Positions 1 to 6,011 of a stretch of DNA of 8,967 nt are shown piece after piece. Below the pieces are notes generated by a model. The model worked only from the letters and a program-made list of their open reading frames with translations, did not search any database and was not told the origin of the DNA. The stretch comes from a bacterium. Its GTDB lineage: Bacteria > Patescibacteriota > Minisyncoccia > Phycocordibacterales > JAKEFN01. Location of the stretch: contig JAKEFN010000054.1 of the NCBI GenBank assembly GCA_022616085.1, forward strand, positions 1 to 8,967, in the 5' to 3' direction. Both the position numbers and the translations under genes were made by a program. Position 1 is the stretch's first letter, and each line of letters starts with the position of its first letter.

Positions 1-586
1 CCCTAAGTATTTTTGCCACATCTATAAGAACATCCAAATTTTTTATCGGCGTGATGCGCCCCACGCTCACGATGGTGAATTTTCCCCCCGAACGCTTAAA
101 CTCCTTCGGCGAAGTGAAGCGCGCCGTATTGAGCCCGTGCCCCATAATATGAAGCTTCTTTGTCGGCACGTTAAAACCTTCCTTTGAAACGGTAAAAATT
201 TCATGCGCGAGCTTCTCTGCTATCCGGAGAGAAAAACTTACCGCGCGATGCGTATACCATAATCCTATTTTCTTGCCCATGAAGCGCCACCAAAGTCCCG
301 CCAGCACCACATAAATCTGGTTCATGTGGACAAATACGGCGTCATAATCGTTCCGGAATCGAAATAGATATGCGAACAATCGCACGACATATATAACGCG
401 CGAACGGCCTCTTTCTTTGCCGAGCGAAAAAACGCGGGCGTTTAGAGGGAGGCTATGCGGCCCGACTTCAAGCGCGATAACGGTTACGCGCTCGGCGCGA
501 CGAGCGAACTCTGCAATCCACTCGTGGAAAAAGCCGAATGTCGAATCATCCTTATTCACCTTCTGGGTTATGACGAGAAGCTTCAT
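1..586 (-). CDS. GT-B fold glycosyltransferase (GT4-like), N-terminal part, runs off left edge
   Basis: Likely transfers a sugar from a nucleotide-sugar donor during cell-surface polysaccharide or glycolipid assembly at the cytoplasmic face of the membrane. The frame is open for 195 codons from an ATG to the window edge and opens MKLLVITQKV. It shows an N-terminal Rossmann-like acceptor domain (about 1-160), a GHG motif near 152-154, and the start of the donor-binding domain with VSVGRITPIKNL near 173-184, the usual GT4 'vGRl.peKn' signature. The C-terminal half is outside the window. The ATG overlaps the stop of the upstream paralogue (ATGA, 583-586). No Shine-Dalgarno sequence is visible, so translation is probably coupled. 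By eye 31 of its first 58 residues match that neighbour. The fold is clear; donor and acceptor are unknown. Confidence 0.85.
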   Translation of the reverse strand, partial: MKLLVITQKVNKDDSTFGFFHEWIAEFARRAERVTVIALEVGPHSLPLNARVFSLGKERGRSRVIYVVRLFAYLFRFRNDYDAVFVHMNQIYVVLAGLWWRFMGKKIGLWYTHRAVSFSLRIAEKLAHEIFTVSKEGFNVPTKKLHIMGHGLNTARFTSPKEFKRSGGKFTIVSVGRITPIKNLDVLIDVAKILR

Positions 587-1095
587 GGTTTCGCGGCGTG
601 AGGAGGAACATGACAGAGGAATGATTCAAGATCTGTCCTTCCTGGAAGCACGACGAGCTTCCGCGTCGCAAACGGGAAACGGTCGCGAGACGGCGCGAGA
701 ACCGCGTGCGAGAGAAACGCCGCAACCCGAAGCGTAAGAGACATATGCGTGTGATTATACCAAAGCGCAACGCGCTTCCCCGTTATTCTCCAGAGGATCC
801 CTCCCAGCACGACGAAAATCGGCTCAAGATAAACAAACACGCTATCATACTTCCCCCGAAGTCCCCAGAGCGTCTTATAGAAATTCACCAAATAATCAAC
901 GCGCGAATGTCCCCCTTCCTTCTCTTTTCCGAGAGAGTGCACGGTGACGTTTGCGGGGAGGTCGTGCGAGCGCGCCTCAAGGCATATCACATGAACTTCG
1001 TCGCACGCTTCGGCAAAATCAGCGAGTCTGCCGTGAAAAAATCCGAAAAAATCGTCGTGCTTGTCTAATTTTTGAACAATAATGAGTATTTTCAT
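583..1095 (-). CDS. truncated GT-B glycosyltransferase paralogue, N-terminal domain only
   Basis: A 170-residue protein paralogous to the next gene downstream, with the shared features MK-L-I-QK, GFFH (18-21), a LE...H-LP-N stretch and SLGKE. The match holds to about residue 150 (KLVVLPG against KLHIMGH). It then ends in unrelated residues (...CHVPPHAAKP) just where the GHG loop and the nucleotide-sugar-binding domain should begin. A full family member would be roughly 350-400 residues. It therefore cannot be a self-sufficient GT-B enzyme; it could be a decayed tandem duplicate, or a stand-alone acceptor domain working with a partner. I read the other frames near the break and found no continuation, so a single frameshift does not explain it. 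Its ATG overlaps the dehydrogenase stop and its stop overlaps the next ATG, so the translational chain is intact. Confidence 0.75.
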   Translation of the reverse strand: MKILIIVQKLDKHDDFFGFFHGRLADFAEACDEVHVICLEARSHDLPANVTVHSLGKEKEGGHSRVDYLVNFYKTLWGLRGKYDSVFVYLEPIFVVLGGILWRITGKRVALWYNHTHMSLTLRVAAFLSHAVLAPSRDRFPFATRKLVVLPGRTDLESFLCHVPPHAAKP

Positions 1096-1958
1096 GATGA
1101 TTTTTTGCCGGTCTTAACCGATCCATATACGCTTTCTACAATATCAATATTTTTGCCCGTGCGTAAGAGGAGATCGAGATTTTTCTTCTCCAGCGCGCGC
1201 AAAACAGCATGCGCGGCGTCGTCGGGCACCTGTTCCATAAAAAAGTTCTTGAATGCCGCAAAATCTTTTATATAGCAGTCTCCCCCCGCGCCGCGGCCGC
1301 CGTTATGCACCGGATCTATGTGCATATTCCCGATCCACGGCTCGTTCGCCATTGCCTCGCGGATAACCGCCCACGGAATGCCGAGTTTTTCCGCAAGGTC
1401 GTAGAGAAGGTTCATATACACCACCTTGGTGTAGAGAAACGTGTTGTTCGTGTATTTGATAAATTCCGATTCTTTCGATCTGCAGAGAAGCGTGTAAGGC
1501 GCTTCCGGAAGAGTCTCCAAAAATATTTTCGCGCGGCGGCGATGCTCCTCTGACTCTTTCGGTATGCCCACGATATTCCGCGCCGGATTTTCCACGTCAT
1601 GTTTTGCCGTTGCTTCGGAGAGAAACTCCGGAGAATGAAGTATGAAAATATCCGGGAACGCCTCCTGTAAACGCTCCGTCGTGCCTGGGATGACTGTTGA
1701 TTTTATCACTGCGGTCTTGCCTTTCGGCACAATGCCCGCAACTTCCCAGAGAATGCTGTCGTCAAAACCGGTCGGCAGGGTCGGCGTGGGAACGGCGATG
1801 AGAATAATGTCGCACTGTATAAGACGGTCGCGGTTCGCCCGATACGATTCCTCTTTGGAATAGCGCACCACGGAAAAGCCGCGCGCCTCATAGTTGTCCG
1901 CGTAATGCTTCCCTATCCATCCCTGCCCGATAAAGCCGATTGTCGGTTTTGACGCCAT
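1092..1958 (-). CDS. UDP-glucose/GDP-mannose dehydrogenase family protein, short form
   Basis: Probably an NAD-dependent nucleotide-sugar dehydrogenase that oxidises C6 of a UDP- or GDP-hexose to a uronate for polysaccharide synthesis. The 288 residues show the Rossmann GQGWIG loop (11-16), AVPTPT (55-60), KSTVIPGTT (86-94), HSPEFLSEATA (108-118), a SEFIKYTNN lysine helix (164-172, K168) and the catalytic-cysteine region GGDCYIKD (225-232, C228). In the family this last motif is usually GGxCFPKD. Family members are normally about 400-450 residues. This one stops after the central helical domain, so the C-terminal substrate-binding Rossmann domain is missing. The start is the only reasonable ATG; the 5' side is very AT-rich with no Shine-Dalgarno sequence. 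It is the first gene of a run overlapping the two glycosyltransferases downstream. Substrate is not readable. Confidence 0.85.
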   Translation of the reverse strand: MASKPTIGFIGQGWIGKHYADNYEARGFSVVRYSKEESYRANRDRLIQCDIILIAVPTPTLPTGFDDSILWEVAGIVPKGKTAVIKSTVIPGTTERLQEAFPDIFILHSPEFLSEATAKHDVENPARNIVGIPKESEEHRRRAKIFLETLPEAPYTLLCRSKESEFIKYTNNTFLYTKVVYMNLLYDLAEKLGIPWAVIREAMANEPWIGNMHIDPVHNGGRGAGGDCYIKDFAAFKNFFMEQVPDDAAHAVLRALEKKNLDLLLRTGKNIDIVESVYGSVKTGKKSS

Positions 1959-1970
1959 TATATATATAGA

Positions 1971-1976
1971 ATAATA
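1971..1976 (-). promoter_or_regulatory. possible -10 box for the dehydrogenase/glycosyltransferase run
   Basis: The leftward strand reads TATTAT, 12 bases before the ATG at 1958, followed by an alternating TATATATA tract. I see no good -35 at the right distance and no ribosome binding site, so transcripts would be leaderless or nearly so. A promoter is needed somewhere here, because the upstream gene has its own terminator at 2064-2090. The exact position is a guess. Confidence 0.25.
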
Positions 1977-1984
1977 CTTTTTCA

Positions 1985-2000
1985 GCGAAAAAAGTTTCGC
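1985..2000. repeat. short inverted repeat upstream of the dehydrogenase gene
   Basis: GCGAAA and TTTCGC arms of 6 bases around a 4-base AAAG centre, just upstream of the candidate -10. It could be an operator or chance. It has no T-tract suited to termination, apart from T runs inside the arms on the leftward strand. Confidence 0.3.
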
Positions 2001-2063
2001 CGAGTCATAACGTGAGTGTAGCGAAAAATTACGAAAATCTCAATATCTCCATAATTTTTATAC

Positions 2064-2090
2064 AAAAAAAGGGATATCAAAAAATATCCC
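2064..2090 (-). terminator. intrinsic terminator of the GT2 glycosyltransferase gene
   Basis: On the leftward strand a 7-bp stem GGGATAT/ATATCCC (2071-2090, 6-base loop) is followed at once by seven T (2070-2064). It lies 13 bases past the stop at 2103. It separates the GT2 gene from the dehydrogenase gene, so the latter needs its own promoter. Confidence 0.85.
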
Positions 2091-2102
2091 ATCTTTCCAA
2101 TA

Positions 2103-2876
2103 TCATTCCGCCGGTAAAAACTTTAGAAGCATTTTCATATGCGTATTTGCCGCATCTGCCTGCAAAAATATTTTTTCAGGAGTCCGGTTCGGCGACGATC
2201 CAAAACATTCAAGATACGCCGCCTTGATGCGGGAGCCGGCCCCACGGGCAAGCAAGTCGATCATGACACCATGGAGTCCCCAGCGCGGGAACGGCTCAGT
2301 AGCATGCAAAGCAAAAAAGTCTTTATATTGATCAAAAAGCTCAAGCGCTTTTTCAACGCGATCCCGGCGATGCACGTTATACCCCGGCGACTGAATATAA
2401 AACGTCCCGTCAATGCCGGCCATTACCGACTGCTGTCCGCCCCAAAACCGCATCATGTTGCGGTCGTAATAGTTGGCATTATGATCCGGAAAAATAATAC
2501 TTCCAGATATACCATCGCAATCTCCTCGCTCTATCATGCGCAGATGACGAATTAAGGCATAGGGCGAGTGCTCGCCGTCTGCATCCATACAGCCGACTAC
2601 ATCTACATCTGATCGCACACCCCATGTATATCCGGCTATAATATTTTCGGCATTTCCAAGATTTTTGTCGTTATGTTTCGGCACAAGCCATGCATAATCG
2701 ACAGCCGCACAGTCCAGTACCTCGCGAGTTCTATCCGTAGAACAGTCGTTTATAATGAGCACCTCTATTGTATGCCCGTGTTCCTTGAGCACATGCGCAA
2801 CATCAGTAAATTCTTGAAGCAATATTTTAAGACTTTCTGCCGCATTAAAAACCGGCGAAAAAATTCTTATTTTCAA
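2103..2876 (-). CDS. family 2 glycosyltransferase (GT-A fold), TTG start
   Basis: Inverting GT2 enzyme, likely adding a sugar during surface-polysaccharide synthesis in the cytoplasm or at the inner membrane. The 257-residue protein opens LKIRIFSPVFNAAESL, the standard GT2 first strand. It has INDCSTDRTREVL (42-54, nucleotide binding), a GNAENIIAGY helix (74-83), and CMDADGEHSP (97-104) carrying the DxD metal motif at D98-D100. No transmembrane segment is evident, so it is a soluble or peripheral enzyme. I chose the TTG at 2876 because AAGGAGGAG (2881-2889) sits just upstream. The in-frame ATG at 2936 lies between the -10 and -35 of the gene's promoter, so it cannot be on the mRNA. The gene is transcribed alone, with its own promoter and terminator. 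Acceptor and sugar are unknown. Confidence 0.88.
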   Translation of the reverse strand: MKIRIFSPVFNAAESLKILLQEFTDVAHVLKEHGHTIEVLIINDCSTDRTREVLDCAAVDYAWLVPKHNDKNLGNAENIIAGYTWGVRSDVDVVGCMDADGEHSPYALIRHLRMIERGDCDGISGSIIFPDHNANYYDRNMMRFWGGQQSVMAGIDGTFYIQSPGYNVHRRDRVEKALELFDQYKDFFALHATEPFPRWGLHGVMIDLLARGAGSRIKAAYLECFGSSPNRTPEKIFLQADAANTHMKMLLKFLPAE

Positions 2877-2880
2877 ACGA

Positions 2881-2889
2881 CTCCTCCTT
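2881..2889 (-). promoter_or_regulatory. strong ribosome binding site deciding a TTG start
   Basis: The leftward strand reads AAGGAGGAG, with TCGT between it and the TTG at 2876. This near-perfect Shine-Dalgarno match fixes the start of the GT2 gene 20 codons inside the longest open frame. Confidence 0.85.
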
Positions 2890-2914
2890 CTTAAACTGAT
2901 CGACGTTCTTCTAA

Positions 2915-2943
2915 AAAATAGCATGGATGGCCCCAAAGGTCAA
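2915..2943 (-). promoter_or_regulatory. sigma70-type promoter of the GT2 gene
   Basis: TTGACC (2943-2938), a 17-base spacer, then TATTTT (2920-2915) on the leftward strand. Transcription would start near 2908, giving a leader of about 30 bases that holds the ribosome binding site at 2881-2889. The -35 lies 10 bases from that of the divergent promoter. Confidence 0.6.
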
Positions 2944-2953
2944 GGTTAAACCG

Positions 2954-2981
2954 TTGACAAAAACAACACATCGCATATCCT
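2954..2981 (+). promoter_or_regulatory. sigma70-type promoter of the membrane-protein gene
   Basis: A perfect TTGACA (2954-2959), a 16-base spacer, then TATCCT (2976-2981) on the rightward strand. The start point would be near 2988, upstream of GGAGG at 3000-3004. It is back-to-back with the leftward promoter at 2915-2943, so the two may compete for polymerase or share a regulator. Confidence 0.5.
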
Positions 2982-3013
2982 CTCAAAAGGAGAAATTTTG
3001 GAGGATGAGTATT

Positions 3014-3754
3014 ATGAAGATCCTTGAAAACGACACGTTTGAAAAATATTTTCCGGTCATACTTTCGGTTAGCGTCGTTCTTTTTTCGTTTTTCTTTCTC
3101 TTGCACGAAGGAGTAACAATCCGAAACGTCGCGCTGTGCGATGCGGGATTTGTGCTGACTATTCTTATGTTTGGACGAACGGTGTCAATGGATATCGTAT
3201 CGCCAGCGCGATCTGTGATCGAGTTTGGTCTTGCCATGTTCATCTTGGTGTTTGGCGGCCTTGTTGTCGTGTTTGAAAGCATAGGTGTAACCCCATACCT
3301 TTTATCGGTTCTCGCCGTCGCCGCATATTACGTGCTGACGCTCCGCGGTCCCCGCGTACCGAAAAATACGACCCTTCTCACCGATGAACGCGCGTATGTA
3401 ACAGGCGAACGGTATCCGCTTAACTTTTTTACCTCAACCGAAACGCCTTTGATGCTGGTTCATGGAAAACAGATATCCATAAAAACGGGCGACGTCTTAT
3501 GCGGAGACGGCGAAAAAAGGCGCGCCGAATCACTTGTCTCATGGTACCCTGGATTTTTTCGAAACAAAGCCCACTATGAGCTGGTAAACAACGAATATAT
3601 TGCCGCCCTTGCAGACGCGACTTCCAAGATCGAAACAAAAACGGATGCTTCCGCACTGGCGCAATCTATTGAGAGAAAATTCTTCATTATGTTCAATATT
3701 AAACAGATAAAATTCACTTTCGAATCGAGAAAGGAGCGCGAAATCAATTTTTGA
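3014..3754 (+). CDS. unrecognised membrane protein, four predicted helices plus soluble C-terminal domain
   Basis: I do not recognise this 246-residue protein. Four hydrophobic stretches are visible at about 13-31 (FPVILSVSVVLFSFFFLL), 38-54, 68-88 and 94-110. They suggest two helical hairpins that place both ends on the same side of the membrane. The remaining 136 residues are polar, mixed alpha/beta in character, rich in Lys/Arg/Glu at the end (SRKEREINF), and probably cytoplasmic. No catalytic motif stands out. The ATG at 3014 was chosen because GGAGG (3000-3004) is 9 bases upstream; the ATG at 3005 abuts that site, and any start before 2988 would precede the predicted transcript. The gene is single, rightward, and flanked by leftward genes on both sides. 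Its divergent promoter pairing with a glycosyltransferase hints at an envelope role, but that is inference only. Confidence 0.7.
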   Translation: MKILENDTFEKYFPVILSVSVVLFSFFFLLHEGVTIRNVALCDAGFVLTILMFGRTVSMDIVSPARSVIEFGLAMFILVFGGLVVVFESIGVTPYLLSVLAVAAYYVLTLRGPRVPKNTTLLTDERAYVTGERYPLNFFTSTETPLMLVHGKQISIKTGDVLCGDGEKRRAESLVSWYPGFFRNKAHYELVNNEYIAALADATSKIETKTDASALAQSIERKFFIMFNIKQIKFTFESRKEREINF

Positions 3755-3766
3755 TGAATACCCTGT

Positions 3767-3790
3767 CCCCGCCCGCGCGGGGATTTTTTT
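3767..3790 (+). terminator. intrinsic terminator of the membrane-protein gene
   Basis: A CCCCGC/GCGGGG stem (3767-3772 with 3777-3782) with a 4-base loop is followed by seven T at 3784-3790. It starts 13 bases after the stop at 3754 and faces the opposing terminator at 3812-3836. Confidence 0.85.
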
Positions 3791-3811
3791 CTTTTTGTTC
3801 AAAATCATATC

Positions 3812-3836
3812 AAAAAACCCCGACATAATCGGGGTT
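3812..3836 (-). terminator. intrinsic terminator of the J-kinase/vWA/pyruvate-kinase-like operon
   Basis: On the leftward strand an 8-bp stem AACCCCGA/TCGGGGTT (arms 3829-3836 and 3816-3823, 5-base loop) ends in a T run at 3817-3812. It begins only 4 bases past the stop at 3840. It closes the three-gene operon and meets the rightward terminator head-on, so the two converging units are insulated. Confidence 0.85.
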
Positions 3837-3839
3837 AAC

Positions 3840-4979
3840 TTATAAGCCGGAATATATCGGCAGGTCGTATTTTGCCGATTCCCGCGCATGATAATCCTTG
3901 AGAATCGTAATCGCGGTATTGATCCACGATTCCTGCAAATACAGGTTATCGCAGATAAGCATCCTGCGATAACCATGCTCGTAGAGCCACGCGATATGAA
4001 GCATATCCGCGCATGAAGGAACGGGATTGTGAAAACTGTCCAAAATGGAAAGCAGAATCCCCGCCGTTTCCCGCCCGCTCGGGCGTTCCTCTATAATATA
4101 CTTCAATGCGTCCTCAATACGGTCGAGTCCCGCGGTCGGAAGCGCCGGATTTTCCACGAGCGAAAGAAGGATCCGCGAACCCACGCACGCGTCCGCATCT
4201 TTTTCAATAATGAGCTTCAAAGCGTCCGCAATATCGTCCGGATCGTCAATTTCAACGAAGAGATCGCCGGTTGCCGCGACAAGAACAAGAGTTTCCTCTT
4301 TTCTGTAATCGCGCGCGACAAATTCAAGACCTCTCTTCGTTTCAATCTTAAGCCAGATTTCGGCATCATTGCCCACGATTTCGCGAAGCTCCGCAATATC
4401 CCGCAGACTCTCCACATACGAGAGGAAAAAGCGGTTCATGCCGGCTTGCCGTGCTATCTCAATTTTTTCGCGTTCAAGCGGTGTAAAAATTGAAGCGTCC
4501 GTTACACGAAAGCTCTCGTGCCGAAGATGAAGGGACTCCCCTTCGCGTACGCGATACTTCGGCCGTCCTCCCTGAAAAATAAGCCGCCTGCCGCCGTCCC
4601 TCACGTGAAGAAGGAGTGCGCTGTCAGTACCCGCCTTGAATAGTACGGGCAAGGGCGTCTCCACATCAATCGCATGATTGAGGACGAGCTCAAGGTGGTC
4701 GCCCGGATAATCTATCACTTCCTCTACGCGAACCTGCCGACCCTTAACGTCCGCATAGAGCGGCACCGTCGCCGGAATGGTTTTGAGAAGCTCATAATCG
4801 CGCTTAAGCTCCGGGACCGAAAGCCCGAAATTGTTCATGCGAATCCCCGCGAGGCGGGGATCGCACGAAAAATTGGCAAACTGATCCTGTCCGGGAGAGA
4901 GCGTTACGAGGCAGTCAAGGCCCTTCATTTTCTCTGGAGGTTTCCTCCAGAGAAAATCGCTAATAATTGTTTTTGACAT
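3840..4979 (-). CDS. pyruvate-kinase-like barrel protein lacking the C-terminal domain
   Basis: A 379-residue relative of pyruvate kinase (PEP + ADP to pyruvate + ATP), too divergent to assume that reaction. Visible family landmarks: GIRMNNFG (45-52; R47 and N49 for the family RLNFSHG), ADVKGRQVR (76-84; family DTKGPEIR), a lid-like B domain (about 85-160), FTPLEREKIEIARQAGMNRF (165-184), LSYVESLRDI (186-195; family SFVRSAEDV), LKIE (K211, E213), TGDLFVEI (237-244; D239, a metal ligand) and HNPVPSCAD (317-325; family NPxPTRAE). Lost: the serine of RLNFS, the threonine of DTKG, and the ATQM threonine. The usual C-terminal allosteric domain (family about 470 residues) is absent. An apparent repeat fills 249-322. 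GAGG lies 8 bases before the ATG and overlaps the vWA stop, so translation is probably coupled. Last gene of its operon. A second ATG at 4928 (M18) is where family homology starts. Confidence 0.75.
   Translation of the reverse strand: MSKTIISDFLWRKPPEKMKGLDCLVTLSPGQDQFANFSCDPRLAGIRMNNFGLSVPELKRDYELLKTIPATVPLYADVKGRQVRVEEVIDYPGDHLELVLNHAIDVETPLPVLFKAGTDSALLLHVRDGGRRLIFQGGRPKYRVREGESLHLRHESFRVTDASIFTPLEREKIEIARQAGMNRFFLSYVESLRDIAELREIVGNDAEIWLKIETKRGLEFVARDYRKEETLVLVAATGDLFVEIDDPDDIADALKLIIEKDADACVGSRILLSLVENPALPTAGLDRIEDALKYIIEERPSGRETAGILLSILDSFHNPVPSCADMLHIAWLYEHGYRRMLICDNLYLQESWINTAITILKDYHARESAKYDLPIYSGL
4014..4235 (-). repeat. apparent internal tandem repeat in the pyruvate-kinase-like protein
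   Basis: Residues about 249-286 and 287-322 align at an offset of 38. I-x-DALK-x-IIE is followed ten residues later by ILLS in both copies, and each ends in an NP-x-P-[TS]-like turn after a small gap. Both resemble the single ATQMLESM...NPxPTRAE segment of pyruvate kinase. Codons are partly shared (for example GAC GCT TTG AAG against GAC GCA TTG AAG). Seen by eye only. Confidence 0.4.
4927..4957 (-). repeat. perfect 14-bp hairpin inside the start of the pyruvate-kinase-like gene
   Basis: ATTTTCTCTGGAGG (4927-4940) and its exact reverse complement (4944-4957) flank a 3-base loop. In the mRNA this is a strong stem beginning 22 bases after the A of the ATG, over codons 8-18 (DFLWRKPPEKM). Its 5' arm contains GGAGG paired to CCUCC. 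There is no T-tract. It could affect initiation, mRNA stability or the choice of the second ATG at 4928, or be a mobile palindrome remnant. Confidence 0.85.
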
Positions 4980-4989
4980 CGTTACAACC

Positions 4990-5973
4990 TCACTTCTTTT
5001 TGGTCAGAAGCGGCTGTGCTTTCGTCCCCCCGGTCAGACCGGTAAGAATGGTTCGCGGAGGAAGACGCTTGAGGCCGCGCGCGGCAACAATATTTTCAAT
5101 CCCCCTATACACGGTCGCGACCTGTTCCGGCGTCTGGCGGCGCTCAATCTCTTCCTGAAAATAATCATACATGTTTCGCTCTACGCCGAGAATTCCGAAG
5201 ATGACGTCCACGATGCGGTCAGGCTTATCGAGTGTCGCCACATATTCCTTGCCAAGCAACGCCTGCCATTTTTTCAAGATTTTCGCCGCTGTTTCGGGAC
5301 CGTAACTTCCTGTTTCCGCGACAATATGATAAAGCACATGGCGTTTCTTGACTTCCCGTATGATATCCTCAATGGAAATCTTCTCGCCATCAATCTTGAT
5401 GAAAAAACGCTCCGCCACTCCTCTTTCTGTATAATTGTAGGGCATCTCATCACCGCATGTAATGGCTATACCCGTGGCGTCATCAGGAATGTAAATATTC
5501 CGCGCGAGGTAGAGAAGGCTCACGTCATACCGTTCCGCCGGACCGTCGCAGTCCCCGCCACCACCGCCGCCGTTACAAACCACGAGCTCATTAACCCTTT
5601 CTTCGACGTCTTTCTCGCCGGCGAAGGGCCTCTGCTGAATAGGATACTCATCAGACATATCACCAATGTAACCAAAACTTATTTCCATATCCGGTCCAAG
5701 ATACTGATTCTGGAGCTGGTGAAATAAATAAGGAAATTTCCCGACAATCGGTCCGGGCCATCCACACATTGAGCCGGAGTGATCTATATTAACGACCACC
5801 GGGTATCTGCTCTTGGTCGTTATGGATTTTGGCAGGAGATCTTTGAGTGTTGTTCCTTTCACCTGCGCCGCTGCCTTGCTTCGTCCCGCATGCGCATCGT
5901 AATTTTTTCGCTCCGTTTTGTAATCATAGCCGCTCCAATGTGAAGACGGCGTATAGTCTGATGTTTCAGCCAT
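4990..5973 (-). CDS. von Willebrand factor A (vWA) domain protein, soluble
   Basis: A metal-dependent protein-binding domain, 327 residues, with no signal peptide or membrane segment, so likely cytoplasmic. The vWA core starts at about 57 with YPVVVNIDHSGSM; D64-x-S66-x-S68 is the MIDAS metal site. A loop with six glycines (135-140, followed by DCDGPAERYD) sits where vWA proteins often carry a GGGG...E loop. ITCGDEMPY (171-179) matches the family's 'iTDGeP' strand with the Asp shifted by two. The last 60 residues (YFQEEIERR...) look helical, ending in a basic KKK tail. The AGGAGG ribosome binding site (5982-5988 region) is 8 bases from the ATG. Second gene of three: 38 bases after the kinase stop, 10 before the next start. 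Overall resemblance is to TerY-like scaffolding vWA proteins. The partner is unknown; the fused kinase and barrel proteins are the obvious candidates. Confidence 0.85.
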   Translation of the reverse strand: MAETSDYTPSSHWSGYDYKTERKNYDAHAGRSKAAAQVKGTTLKDLLPKSITTKSRYPVVVNIDHSGSMCGWPGPIVGKFPYLFHQLQNQYLGPDMEISFGYIGDMSDEYPIQQRPFAGEKDVEERVNELVVCNGGGGGGDCDGPAERYDVSLLYLARNIYIPDDATGIAITCGDEMPYNYTERGVAERFFIKIDGEKISIEDIIREVKKRHVLYHIVAETGSYGPETAAKILKKWQALLGKEYVATLDKPDRIVDVIFGILGVERNMYDYFQEEIERRQTPEQVATVYRGIENIVAARGLKRLPPRTILTGLTGGTKAQPLLTKKK

Positions 5974-6011
5974 TTCTGTTTCCTCCTTTTGGGTTTCGGT
6001 TGATATTAGTA

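Noticed and set aside
583..660. A simple frameshift in the truncated glycosyltransferase
   Set aside because: Alternative frames through this stretch give no GT-B continuation, so a deletion or a true short form fits better.
2877..2936. 20-residue N-terminal extension of the GT2 protein
   Set aside because: Basic, low-quality sequence crossing the gene's -10 box, while a strong ribosome binding site points to the TTG at 2876.
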